Origin: Symbiodinium natans
Lineage: Eukaryota > Sar > Dinophyceae > Suessiales > Symbiodiniaceae
Direction of reading: 5' to 3'
DNA: 64,000 bases
Assembly: GCA_905221605.1 (NCBI GenBank)
Contig: CAJNDS010002759.1
Coordinates: 119,926-183,925, forward strand
Under the pieces are notes generated by a model, which did no database searches, had not been told where the DNA came from, and saw nothing but the letters and a program-made list of their open reading frames with translations. Of this stretch, positions 1-11,714 are shown piece by piece. The position numbers and the translations under genes were made by a program. Each line of letters begins with the position of its first letter. Positions within the stretch are counted from its first letter, which is position 1.

Positions 1-202
1 GTGCAGGCATGCACGGACCGGTACAGTAGAAATTCCATAGGTCATACATACACGAGCGCCGTGGACACAAGCAGGCATACAGCCGCTTCGACGTGATTTC
101 CTAGTCCTGAATGTAGGACGTTGACGTGAGCTCATGAGAGCCTGGACTTCGACGACCCTAGAGCAAGCTTCGGGGCGTAAACATCTGTAGACCCTGAAGC
201 CG

Positions 203-3200
203 ATGGGGCCAAGGTACGGTCTCGTCACCTGCGGGGAGCTCCTGATTTCCACCTTCGCCCTTTTGCTGATGGTCATCTACGCCTCTCGGATCCTCTTGAG
301 TTCAGGAACTCGGCTCTTTGTTTTTGCTTATTGTGGGTCGGGTTGGGGGGGGGGGGGAGGTGGGGTTTGGAGGCCTGTCATGGTGGCTCAAGCCAACCAG
401 CCAACCTTTCCCCTACACCGGCAACATCCGAACAAACTGACGGCCTGGCGCAACCCACGTGGTTCTTCCGTCCAGGACCTTCCTCTTCCTTGAACATACA
501 AATTTTGGCCCATGATCCCTGAGCGCATGACTCCCGCAAACCTCGATTTCAACTCCTAACACAGTAAAGGAGGCTCCAGGAGGCGAAGCCTACGAAGCCT
601 ACATGCGAGAGTCGAAGCACCCTTTAAGGCCCCCGAGTTGACCCCCCCAAACCCCCTCCCATCCCTTCCCTCTTTTGTGGAGAAAGCTGCAGGTTTTCGC
701 GGTGCTTGGCCTGGAGCTCATCGCCTCCAACCCAGAGCTGAGGGTGGCGGGGCCGCAGCGGCTAACTGTTGGACGTTGTTCATTATATACTATTATATAC
801 TATTGTATACTATTATATACTATTATATACTATTATATACTATCATATACTATCATATACTATTATATACTATTATATACTATTATATACTCTTATATAC
901 TATTATATACTATTATATACTAGTATATACTATTATATACTAGTATATACTATTATATACTTTTGGAGCCCATAAGACCCATCTCAGTCCTCAAACAATC
1001 CAGGCCGATGACGACATCTTGAGACTCATTGACGATCGGTTTAGCTCGCTGGGCGTGACGATGATGACCCTGACGCAGCGCCTGGGTTGATCTGGGCGAA
1101 CTGGGTTCGTGGCTCATTGACTCATTGAGGTTTGGAGCCAGACTCAGGGGCTGCGTCGCGGATGTTGTGGAGCTCAAGTAGGGCTTGAGGCATAAGGAGG
1201 TTCTTGTTTTACTTCTGTTTGCCAGAACATCAGAGCCCAGGGCTTTCGGGCTAGGGAGGAAGCGCTACGCAGGATTCCCTTGAGTCTTGGTCTCTTTGCT
1301 CCTTGGAAACTGAGTACCTCATGGCACCTGGACCCAATAGAAAGTCCTTCCCTTCGTAGAAGGTCCACCTCTCAGCACCACCAGAGGTCCCCGAAACTGG
1401 ACCTGAAAAGATGCACGGCATGCGGCTTTGCAAGAGTTTGAGGTAAACTCTCCAGGTCCCGCAGGTCATGAAAGGAAGAGGCCATGATGAGGAATGTATT
1501 ATGCCAGAGACCCCCCAAAAATCCGCATGTTTCGGATCAGCCCCCACATAAAAGCCCTAACAACTTCTGAGTCTTGCCTGGGCACGGCTAGAGGTTTGTG
1601 ACGCTGGACTCCCTTGCCAACCTATACCTCCCATTGATCAAGAAGAGCCTCGGGGGATGGGAGGGAAGGTTGTCTTGCATGCTTTTGTGGTAGAGCAGTA
1701 GAGGTCTTGCAATGCTTCGCGAGAACTGCTTGCAGGGAGGGGTTCCCCAAGAACTTGCTGTGAACGTGCGCTCGTTCGGGTTCGCGACTGTTAGTGCCTA
1801 CAAGCATATTCTTGACAGCTGGTGCTTCTCAAGCTGGACATGCCATGGGTCCAACTCTTCTTAGCCCAGACGTGGGGAACTTCGTGCTTCTGATTTGAGG
1901 AGCCCGATGCTCATGCTCTATTTCACAGCCCTCATCACCATCGTTTCCATTGCACTGATGAGCCTCGGCCTAGTTCCCGAGCCTGGCAGCTTTGGCAGCT
2001 TTGTTGTCTGCACGTCAGCCTTCACCAGCCCGAAGCTTAGTCTGGCTTAAGGCAGCTCGGGTGTTTGGGAAAGCGTGCCCGACTCCGCCAAGCTTCAGAG
2101 GTGCTCGTCCCAAGTCTTAAGAGCGGTGTCGCAGCACGGCAGAACCCTGACCACCAACGAGTAGTGTGCAGGACCCAGCAATTAAACAGTGAGAAGGCGA
2201 GGTGCGGTGAAGCCCTGCAGAAAGCTTTTTGGCAAAGAAACCCAGCGCCTTCCGAACATGCAAGCTGGGTGGCCCCAACATGCCTCATGCAGTGCAGTAT
2301 AAGGGTGCGGGTTTTGTGAGTACTTCATTGCTGACGCGTTTCCTGCAGTTGGTACGGGGATCTTACCGGTCACGGCAGTCAGAAGTCACTCTCTGGCGAA
2401 GACGAGCAGGTGCTCGACCTGGAGTTTGCCGCCAGCAAAACAAACTCACGCAAGGTGTAAAGGCATGTGCTTGACTTTGTTCTGTCTCTTCTTTGCCCAA
2501 TTTGCCCAGTCCAGCCAAGCTTTTTCATTTCATGGTCTCGCGAAGGCAAGTGGGGGTCTTTGCTGCGCTTTTTCTCTGCGTGCCGAGGGCAAACCAACAA
2601 TGCAAGACCCGCATCCCTTTGTTGACCTTGTTGTCGCTTCCTTCTTCTGGTGTCCTTACCCTGCCCTGTCCGGACGAGAAGTCGGCATTGGCTGGTAGTT
2701 GTGTGGTGGCTTTCACCAGTTTTCACAGCAAGTGCAACATCGTCCAGATGCCCATCGTCATGCGATGGCCGCAGGAGCATCGCAGAAACAGGCACAACAG
2801 CTTGGCTTCAAGTCCAAGCTTGCAGTTCTATTTGGGGCACAGTGCTCTCTGAGACTCAAGTCTTGTGAGCCTGATCAGGATGATCTTTGGGATGGGTGGG
2901 CAGGCAAGTAACTACATGCACATAGGTGTGTCGCCTTCTGTGAGCGACGGCCGCATCGTCCCACGCAGCGATGGAGTGGGAAACGGTTTTGTGCAAACAG
3001 GGTGCAGAAGGATCCTCCAGCGAGGCCGCAGTAAGCCGCCACAATCGGCAGCTGTGGACCAGCTCACGTGGCGTCCGTAGCGTCTTGCCGCTGTAGTCGA
3101 GAAACCACGCGGGAAGACCTTTCCCGGCCTGTTTTGGGGCTGCAAGCACACTTCGATGGTTCAATGCATGTCGCATGCTTTGCCTGGTAGATGCAAGCCG

Positions 3201-4576
3201 GATGACACGAAATTGTTTCAGCACAGCGGAGACCCCCCCAGACAAGAGAGCGCTGCGAGGAACTTGGTGACTGCGGTCCTGGTCGAGGGGGCGTTGGAGC
3301 ATGCTCGGCAGGACCGGGAGCTGGAGGCGAAAGTTGGCATGGTCACTGCGAAGTGGCTCGACGTGAGCTATTGAACGTTTTCTGAGATTTGTTGAGATTG
3401 GGGTTACAAGCTCCGGCAAGGAGAGTTGTGAGAATTTGTTTAACTTGTTCACCTTGAGGCAGATGCTGCCTGGAATCCTTTCGCTTTTCGACACGGTCGA
3501 CCAGGATGGTAGCGGGGAGATCGTGATCGAGGAGATGGAGAAGTCCCGCGCCCAGCACGGGAGTCTTCGGCGAGCGCAAAGTCGGCAAAGTCTTCCCATG
3601 TTTGTGGTGTCAGGTTGTCTTGTGGATGACAACATGGAGGGGAGTAGCCTAAGATTGTTCAAGATGACGGAGCTCCAAGCCGTTTCTTCGACGTTGGCAA
3701 ACTTGCTCACTCGCATTATTTAACTCACTCGCCGTTCCTCAGGGTTTAACCAACATGCGGATTTAGTTTTCCCTCTTAAAGGTTGGGGGCAGCGTTAAAC
3801 GCCGTAACAAGCTCCTTTTCTAAAGCATGCGCTGAAATGCTAGGCATGTCGCGCTTGATTGCCATTTTCGAACCACGGCAGGTTCGAGAAGAGCGGTCTC
3901 CACACGGTTCCCCCGCACCACGGACTTTTTTTTTGAGCACGGCTTTTTCGGACTTGAGGTCGTGGTTTCTGTCTTGAGAACTGTGGCTTGGCACCTTGCT
4001 TCTCATTTTGCGACAGTGACTATGGACTTGCCTACAACTCAACAAAAAAAGCAATGCAAATAGTTGCTTCTATCATGCCACTCTTCGCACCCTGCATGCT
4101 AGAATTCTGAGCGCCCAGCCAACAAGCAAGGCACTTCCTTGATCGGGCCTCCGTTGAAAGTATGACGGTGCCCCTGGCGGCAACATGCCAGGGATGATGC
4201 GGACTCGAAGGGCTTGGGCCTTTAGTTTATTTCTGACCTTAGTTGCGACTTTCGACAATGGATTGAATCGGACCCCAAAGAAACTCTCAGTCGGGACTTG
4301 GGGGCCCAGGAGCTCTTTGACATGCTGGACGTGGACAAGTCTGGGCGCATCACCAAGGACGAGTTCACAGAGGTGCGAGGTTCCGCTCAGAAGCCCATGC
4401 GCTCCCTGGCTCCCCCCTCGTGCATGCCTCGGCCCCAAAAAAGTCACAACCTGGGAGTCCATCCCCCAGTTTCGGTCCCTACTATACCTTTTTTGGGGAG
4501 CTTCGCTCCAGGGGATCTTGGACATCTTCCTCCGCGAGGTGCCGCTGTCATCGTTGCAGATGATGAAGCCGCTGGG
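203..4576 (+). CDS. Voltage-gated-type cation channel with C-terminal EF-hands (partial, multi-exon)
   Basis: Probable plasma-membrane cation channel (Ion_trans superfamily) with calcium-binding EF-hands; only the C-terminal half is in the window. Exons read by eye: about 203-299, hydrophobic and S5-like (LLISTFALLLMVIYAS); about 1003-1082, pore-like (RFSSLGVTMMTLTQ); about 1908-1950, S6-like (LMLYFTALITIVSIALM); about 3260-3333 (NLVTAVLVEGALEHARQDRE), the usual cytoplasmic continuation of S6; about 3436-3543, EF-hand loop DQDGSGEIVIEE; 4311-4372, EF-hand loop DVDKSGRITKDE; 4512-4567 (GILDIFLREVPLSSLQMMK). The last three are in the order expected for dinoflagellate EF-hand channels. Introns end in AG and the 4373 donor is GT. 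A coding-like stretch at about 2352-2455 does not fit the expected order and may not belong. The gene starts left of the window, and its 3' end was not found. Confidence 0.72.
781..960. repeat. Decamer tandem repeat TATTATATAC, 18 units
   Basis: Eighteen consecutive 10-base units, nearly all TATTATATAC with single-base variants (TATTGTATAC, TATCATATAC, TAGTATATAC). It sits in an intron of the channel gene, about 40 bases before the pore exon. A 10-base period leaves all three + frames open and encodes the same Ile/Tyr/Leu-rich repeat in each, so the overlapping frames are not genes. Confidence 0.97.
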
Positions 4577-7336
4577 GCTTTTTGAGGCTTTTGCTGTCGG
4601 CATCCGGGTTCAAGGACATCGTCGTCGTCGTAACGAGGTGCTTCTTTCGAGAATACTTGGGGGGAGTTTGAATATCTGCAATAAGAATTTCAGAGATACA
4701 CGAAATATTTGTGTGGTCACAACTCAAGGACGGTCGCCCACTGAGAGCGAACCAGGCATTGCATTGCTGCGCTTGTAGCATTCCTGTGCGCGCACGGATA
4801 CACGCCCATGCAGATGTCACGTGTCAAGACACCGGCTATGTGTGCACCCAGACAGACGAGAAACGCAGAGTGTAACATCTTGATTATTTGGGTGGCGTTA
4901 GGGAGAAGAGGACCCCTTCGACATGGCGATTCCAGGCGTGGGGTGAGGAGACCTTGAGTTCAGAATCGAAGGATCCTATCTCTGGAGGGTGGGAATGACA
5001 GAGAAAAATCAAGAACAAAGACTCACAACCTAACAAGGACAAACAGTCACAAACAGCACAGATCCGAACAAAGACCAAAAGATGCATTCAGACGAGCATG
5101 CAGACACACACACCAAACAGCAGACATCCAAGTACACGAGCAAAACAAGTAAGCAAGACAAGCAAGCAAACACAAGAAACCAACAATAAAGCGAGCAAGT
5201 CAGCAAAATGCAATCAACACACAAACCCAACATACCCCGAACCATGAGAGCCAAGAGGTGCCACAAGGTACATACTGCACTGCGCCAAGAAATCCATGTA
5301 ATTTCTGGCTTACTGCACGTTCAGGGAAACAGACTTCCGAGATTTCTGAGTCCGGTTCTGGATGTTCTCCGTTTCTGGCTTTCTACTCAGGATGCTGCGG
5401 ATTCTGCACAAGTCGACGAGCGAGCTTGAGGCCGGAAAGGAATCTTGGGTCTTGCCTTGCCTGTTGCGCTGAAGGCCTCCAGACCACAACCCTTCAACAA
5501 CTCCGCAACTTCCGAAATTTGAAGCAGCATGGCTTTTGACCGCTGAGAACACTCTGTCTCAACAGAAGGGCGGTATTCAGGGAGCCTGGCTTTCGAAATC
5601 TTAAAGAAGGGGGCAATCCAAGCAGCAACTTTTCCCGAATCCGCTCCGAGCCATCCCCGCATCCCCTTCGAAGCGCGGAAACCCCTTTGCCGACCTTAAA
5701 CCCATGCCGAGGCAGGGCTCGATGACGTGAAAGCCATCGTTAATGAGATGACGCCCTACAGATACAGCTTGGAACTGTCCGCCTAAGACAGAGCGACTTC
5801 GGGTGCGAAGCAGCTGAGCTTTCACGTAGTTGACGTAGTTGACGTAGTTCATGCAACCTCGTCGTTTGTTGTTGGGGTTGAGAAGCTTGGCAAGCTTGGT
5901 GCTTTCAAGGTCTATATGCTGTTGCATTTTTAACTTGGCCTCCATGACATCAACTGCACAATGGGCAGATAGGGCATAAGCCTGACAATCCTGAAGTCGT
6001 CTTCGCTCCAGCCCTGGGTTTTCGCGGAATTCGCGCGTGCACTCGCAAGCCAGTCAACACAAGTGAGGGACAGACTTGCATACGATCGTTCTTGTTGGCA
6101 TGGACAGTTTATATGAGCATCACATATACACCAAGCGTCCATTTATCTCCCTCTTCTTTCTGCAGCGGCTTGGAACTCAACTGTTCCTCACAATGCGAGC
6201 TGAATGCGGTTCGTGCTTCGGCAGCTAAGTCGTGGCAAGTTCTGCCTCGGCCTGGCTCGACGTGTGCATTCGCATCTTGAGCGGCCCAGCTTTTGTTTTC
6301 GAAGCGTGGATAGGCCCAGGCTGAGAAGTTTCGCCACTGTGCCAAATGCCCAGCATCAAAGACGGATGCTTGGCGATGCTTGGCGATAGGGTCCGACAGA
6401 AGTCCCGTTTCAAAAGAAACGTGGCCAGGAGTAACCCGAGTCAGAGCTGCGCCTGCGATGCGAGGCCCGGCGAAATGTGCACATCTCCACCACCTCCTCA
6501 CGTGAAGATCCCTATTTATGGCAAAGTGATCAAACCATAAAAGCTCTTCCTAGTCACTTTGATGAGATGTTCGGCATTGCACCCTTAGCATTTTCTAGAC
6601 GTCAATCTCCTTATCATGAGAGTGCTCGCTACAATCGGGCACCTGCTCAAACCTTCCTGCAGAGCCCAGTGAAACCCACACGAAGCTACAGTACAGTTCC
6701 CAGACTCACTCTGCTTGGAGTACAGGGACCCAGCCCATGAGCCGAGGCATTATCTTAAGTCACTAGTCTTAAGGGGTGCTTTCGGCTTAGTCCGCTTGGA
6801 TGAAGACGAACATACCTCACACACCCTCTGATTCTTCCAGAATCGTAAAACTGCCCGTGTGCTAGCTGCTAGCCGTGAGAGTCGAAAAGCATCGATATAC
6901 AGGCAACACTCTCTCTACCCCTTCATCCTTTTTGTCCTTGACCAGGCATCTTGGGGGCTCGTCGCTGTGCTCACAGGGCCCATGCCCCAGGGCTTTCATC
7001 TGATACTTCATATTTCCTAGTTCATGATCCAGAACCGTACTGGTGGGTTCTGGATCAGTTCTAGTTGTTAAGAGCTTCAAATCACAAGTACTGGCTCTGT
7101 GGAGGATTGGAGGGCCGTGGGTTCCCAGCTCAAAGGAGCTGTAAGCTGTATGCTTCAAAATTGGCAGCGGCACCGGCTAGTCATTCAGCATAGTTTCACG
7201 CTCCCCGTTTCCAGGTCCCCAAAATGCAGGGCCCCGTGTGTTGCTGACACTGGCAGCAGGCCAGGGGCGACAAGCGGCTACCATCCAGATGACCACAGCT
7301 GCGGCTGGGTCAACCAACAGGCCGGAGCATAGTCCA
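4577..7336. other. No recognisable gene; channel 3' region or intergenic
   Basis: I find no exon that I can assign. Open frames on both strands are short, overlap one another and lack family motifs. The stretch contains the T-depleted block described separately and a small AGTTGACGT triplication near 5823. It may hold the 3' end of the channel gene and its untranslated region. Confidence 0.5.
4995..5240. repeat. T-depleted A/C-rich low-complexity block
   Basis: About 245 bases with very little T on the + strand, built from degenerate ACAAAC, AAGCAAGC and CACACA motifs with no fixed period. A similar block lies at about 8885-8995. There is no coding signal; the - strand frame through it is Cys/Leu/Val-rich only because of base composition. 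Confidence 0.7.
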
Positions 7337-7340
7337 GTTC

Positions 7341-7474
7341 TAGAGGAGGAAGAGGAAGAAGAAGAAGAGAGACTATGAGCCCCATGCGCAGAAGGCAGAA
7401 GAAGAAGAAGAAGAAGAAGGCGGAAGAAGAAGAAGAAGAAGAAGAAGAAAAAGAAGAAGAAGAAGGAGATACTG
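7341..7474. repeat. Polypurine GAA/GGA microsatellite
   Basis: Two purine runs (7341-7374 and about 7390-7472) of GAA, GAG and GGA, separated by a short mixed segment. The frames through it encode only Glu/Lys (+) or Phe/Ser/Leu (-) runs. Confidence 0.95.
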
Positions 7475-7919
7475 GAAACAGGCAAACTGGGCACGTGGTA
7501 CTTATAAGCCCCCCCATCGGTGTTTTGCCTACTCAGGTGACTGCAAAACCTGCCCATGCTATTTCGGTCAGCAGGCCGTTTGACTGCAAAAACTGCCTTT
7601 TCTAGGCCGAGAATCCGGAATTTCTAATCAAATGACCATCTTTCAGTCAGTGGGCCGTTTGACTTCAAAACCTGCCTTGTCTTGGCCGAAATTTCTAGTC
7701 AAATGGCCGCCGCAGTTTGCTCGATGTGAAATCATCTCCAGGCAGTGCGCGAACGATGAGTCGTTAAGAGTTTTTGTTTTTTTTTGCGGGCGCTTTACAG
7801 GTTTTCTTTGGTGTTTATACCCTTTTTTTGTCGGTGTTTCAACGCCCTCTCTATAGTGGGAGTGGTTGTGGTTGCACCCCCATTGCGCTCGAGAAATCGC
7901 CATAAAGATAGTTGTCTTA

Positions 7920-8092
7920 CACATATACATATACATATACATCATATACATCATATACATCATACACATCATACACATCATACACATCATACACATCATA
8001 CACACCATACACATAATACAAATCATACGCATCATACACATCATACACATCATGCACATCATATACATCATACACACACATATCATATATAA
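7920..8092. repeat. Nonamer repeat CATACACAT / CATATACAT
   Basis: A tandem array of a 9-base unit (CATACACAT and CATATACAT variants) in which a few units have lost or gained bases. Because the period is a multiple of three, it reads as His-Ile/Thr runs on + and Met-Tyr-Asp runs on -. These are not proteins. Confidence 0.95.
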
Positions 8093-8109
8093 GTAATAAA
8101 TACAAATAT

Positions 8110-8152
8110 AATACATATATATATATATATATATCGGCACATATCGGCACGG
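8110..8152. repeat. (AT)n run followed by duplicated ATATCGGCAC
   Basis: A short (AT)n tract runs directly into two copies of ATATCGGCAC. It lies immediately after the nonamer array, so the two together form one compound satellite. Confidence 0.9.
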
Positions 8153-8159
8153 GGAGAGT

Positions 8160-10535
8160 TCTCACGGTGGGCAGGTATGGGCCTGAGATTGCGTAGCCCT
8201 CATAGCCCTCTGGAAGCAGCTATGCGGGTACGTCGTCTTGGCCTTGTAGCTTGCAATCGCCCATCCACACGCAGGTCCTGTGGCAGCGCCTAAGGCGAAC
8301 GGCTGATGACGTGTTGGCAGGCAAAGGCATTGAAGGCTGTTGAAATGAGGGCTACCAGGGATATCCAGGGACATTTTTTGACATGTGATTTCCCGCCGCG
8401 AAGCTAACCTGCAGAGCCCTGGCATTGGTTGCCTTCTCAGATTCGGTTTTGATATTGAATGTGTTGGATCCCTTGACTGCTGTGGAGGCCGAACCACATG
8501 GACGCCTGGCCAGAGCTGGGTCAAAGACATCGCGCAGGCAGCAAGCATTGGTGTGGCCATGGATGAGTCTAGCTCGGAGTTGGGCCGTCGCTCACGTGGT
8601 GATTCTGGTGACTAGGTGATTGCGACTATGCGCCCCGACGATTTCCACAACACAAAAGAAAACTGCAAGCAAGGCTTTCCACATGAGTAGCAGCGTTGTG
8701 CCCAGCATCGCCTCAACAGTGTCGCGAGTTCAGGTTTCAAGGGTAGGCCACAAACACAAACTGAGGGACAAAGGAGAAGGGACAAGAGGGAACGACAGAT
8801 AGACAATGGACCCAGTAGGTTGAGTAGATAGACATCAGCGAACTATGCAGATACACACACGCGCAGAAGACACGAACCTGCTCGACCCCTCCCGCCCACT
8901 TGCCCTCAGCCCCCACACAAACAGACAGACGGACAGGCACACAGAAGACACACACAGACAAAGACACAGACGCAGACACAGGCAAGACAGCAGAGATCCA
9001 ACTTCATCGCCCAATATCCAAGGGAATGCGATCAGGACGCAGTCCATTGACAGTAGCTCTTTCGACGGCAAGCCTTTGACAGGACTTGCACGCCTGCCCC
9101 TTTGGCATCCATGTGCACCTCGACTTTCTCATAGCTGATACAGAAGAACCTCATAAGTCTTGACACCTTGTCTAGGCTAGTCCAGCAGTGTCGACCATCT
9201 TATGTTCCTGTTCTTGGCTGTTTGCTTGCATGCAACATCACAGGGATCCCAAGCAATCGAAGTGCTGGCATGACAGGGGATTCTCAGCCCTGAGGAATGT
9301 CAACCCCAGCCCGTGTCATGCTGTCCCGAAAAGTTCCATCAGGCCTTAGCTTCTCGAAGCAGCGTGCTAGAGCCTTCAGTCAGACTCACAGGCTCATGAC
9401 AAAAAAACACTCCAGGCTCAACCTCATGGAGTTCGATGCCCTCGGCCCCCAGGCGGCCAGGAACCTCGACGTGGGCCGCACCCGGGCTATGGGCGCTCTG
9501 GCCCATGAGATATGACAGTTCTTTAAAGAATGTTTAAATGCTTCCTACTTGCTCAATTCATGAAGCCAAAATTCGTCTTCCAGGTTTTGGGCTCTACGGC
9601 CTTGTCCCTTTGCTGCGGCTTGGTGAGGCAAAGGGAAACCTCAAATCAATTCAAGGTTGACTGAAGTTGATTGAATTGGTTCGAGTGTATTCAGCAGATT
9701 GTGAACTGTAGTGACTGTAGTGCTGCACAAGTCTGGATTGCTTCTTGTCCACCCTCTGCTCTCGGCTTGCACCTGCGAGAAGCAGCTTTCACGCAGATGC
9801 TGCTTCGGCACCGCACTTTTCCCCTGTTTCCCGCCATTCGGGGAGGCACCCTGGACACACTGAACCCCCCACATCAAAGAACACAAAGCTGAGGAATGTC
9901 ACCCACGACAAGCCAATCCGAGCCCCATCCCAAAGCAAGCCCCAGGGTCTACAGTCCCAGGTCGTTTCCAGAACCTTCCAAGTTCAACCTCTGAGCCTCT
10001 GAGCCTCTAGCATCCACCCAAACACGCCAGAAAAAAACACGAGATTGGCTCCAAGGAATTTCATCCTCACTGGCTGGCCATCTTTTGGATTCATGCACCG
10101 CCTGTGCTTGAGAAACTTCCCGGAGCTGTGGGGGTCTCTTTAACTTCGTAAAGTTGGTAAGTTACAAGAGCGTTGCGATGTGCTAGCCAGCTGTTCATAT
10201 TGCATTTGCGGGTAGCATCGGGGTAGCTTCGTGGTGTGAGGAGTCGAGGTAGCATAGAGCAGCACTGGGAATACTGTATAAGGTGTGTTGACGACAAAGT
10301 GCTTACAGCCCCGAACGATTCTCGAGTCCTTTTTCCTCGCCCCACTTCCTTGTTCCGAAGGAGACCTGTTCGCCGGAAACCGGAATCGTAGCAACGTCGA
10401 CCTCTTGGCCTCAGGAGCAGCACTGCTTGGCCGGATCCGCTGTGCTGCCGGCTGAGCTGACCTCCTTGGCGCGCAGGCAGCTAGAGGCTGCAGGGGTTGG
10501 GTCCAGGGTCTTCCTGCTGCAGAGGTTATGGGAGA
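8160..10535. other. Mostly unassigned; one coding-like segment near 9419-9513
   Basis: Nothing recognised. A GC-rich segment at about 9419-9513 follows a CAG and reads as a balanced peptide (LNLMEFDALGPQAARNLDVG...). It could be an exon, but there is no family match. A T-depleted CACA/GACA block lies at 8885-8995. The remaining frames are short and overlap on both strands. Confidence 0.35.
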
Positions 10536-10538
10536 GAG

Positions 10539-10573
<35 letters not shown>

Positions 10574-10812
10574 CCCCAAGCCCCTAGAAAGAAAGAGAGA
10601 GAGAGAGAGAGAGCGAGCGAGTGAGCGAGTGAGCTAGCGAGCGAGCGGAAGAAGAAGGAGAAGGAGAACGAGAAGGAGAAGGAGAAGGAGAAGGAGAAAG
10701 AGAAGGAGAAGAAAACGGAGGGGAAGAAGACAAGAAAAAGGAGAAGAATACGCAGAATAAGAAGAAGAAGAAGAAGAAGAAGGAGAAGCGGAGGAAGAAG
10801 AAGAAATAGAAG
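10536..10812. repeat. Compound polypurine repeat (GA)n, GAGC, GAAGGA, GAA
   Basis: Almost unbroken purine on the + strand: (GA)n with an interruption at about 10573-10586, then GCGA/GTGA units, then GAAGGA hexamers passing into GAA triplets. Long mirror-symmetric polypurine tracts of this kind can form triplex DNA (general knowledge; not tested here). Confidence 0.95.
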
Positions 10813-11065
10813 AAGAAGCACTCCAGGGGCCCAAAAGGCTGTTCTGCACTTCACGAGAGGGGCATCCCACGGGGCCGAGGCGCGAGAGCGCGATCTGGGA
10901 ACCCATCCAGGAACCCAAAATGCAAGGAGATGCTTGGGGCAGGTGACCTAAGTGCGTCCTTGCCACGTTTTCGGGACACGAAGCGGGGTAAGCCTCAGAG
11001 CAGGGAATGCCCGCAGGCGTCCGCAGGTGCTTAGGCCGAGAGCTTGGGCCCACTCAGGAGTCACC

Positions 11066-11245
11066 ATGAGATACCGAGACCGAGAGAAGTCCATCGATTT
11101 CGCGGCCCTGCGGGGCGCTGCGTCGAAGCAAGTTCCCTCGACTCTCCCGAAGCAACATGAAGAAACCCGAAGTGCAGGCAGTGTTTGGGAAAAGGCAGCC
11201 TCTCAGAGCTTCAAAGAGGCCATCGGAACAGAGCTCCCAATTTGA
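11066..11245 (+). CDS. Short coding-like ORF, unrecognised
   Basis: The ATG sits in a CACCATGAG context and opens a 59-codon frame with balanced, charged composition (MRYRDREKSIDFAALRG...; ...ETRSAGSVWEKAAS...), unlike the repeat-driven frames nearby. The last codons may already be intron. No domain recognised. It could be the first exon of a gene continuing to the coding-like piece at 11520. Confidence 0.3.
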   Translation: MRYRDREKSIDFAALRGAASKQVPSTLPKQHEETRSAGSVWEKAASQSFKEAIGTELPI

Positions 11246-11517
11246 ACACTCAATTTGAACACTCAATCCTCTGACCACAGCACTCCCCCTGTCAAAGACC
11301 AACCTGACCGATGGTGTTGGGGCTGCGGCCGCGCTGGTGCAGCTAGGCCATCAGCTCGAGGTGACAAGGGCCGGCCAACCAGGATGAAAGCTTGCCTCGG
11401 AAGCTTTCGGCTTGAGGATTTTTAGGCTTGAGGAGTCTGGCCCAGTCTGGCTTGGCTTCTGGTTCTTCTTGGTCTTTATATAAGGCTCGGAACATGCGCG
11501 ACCCCCTCCCACCCCTG

Positions 11518-11625
11518 AGGTGGTCAAGGCCTTGTGGGACAAGCGTTGGCGTCATTCCCCTCGTGCGGACCTTGACGAGACGGTAGCGATGTTCAGGCCG
11601 GGGTTCGAGCGCTCAAGTGGGGACT
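11518..11625 (+). CDS. Coding-like exon, unrecognised
   Basis: An open segment following CCTGAG reads VVKALWDKRWRHSPRADLDE..., then ...MFRPGFERS, rich in Trp/Arg/Asp and without low complexity. It may continue the ORF at 11066. A G-tract at 11676-11687 lies beyond it, presumably in an intron. No family identified. Confidence 0.28.
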
Positions 11626-11714
11626 ATGAAGTGACCATGTCATCATTTCTGGGAGAGGCTTTGAAGGTTTTCTTGGGGGGGGGGGGGCTTCGAAAGAAAG
11701 GATTCGTTTTCTAA

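Noticed and set aside
638-975. Three overlapping + frames rich in Ile/Tyr/Leu
   Set aside because: Same decamer read in three frames; a repeat artefact.
7920-8092. CRISPR-like array
   Set aside because: A simple tandem nonamer with no spacers in a eukaryotic sequence. No CRISPR array was seen anywhere in the window.
7643-8165. Met/Tyr/Asp-rich - frames and His-rich + frames
   Set aside because: Products of the CATACACAT nonamer array.
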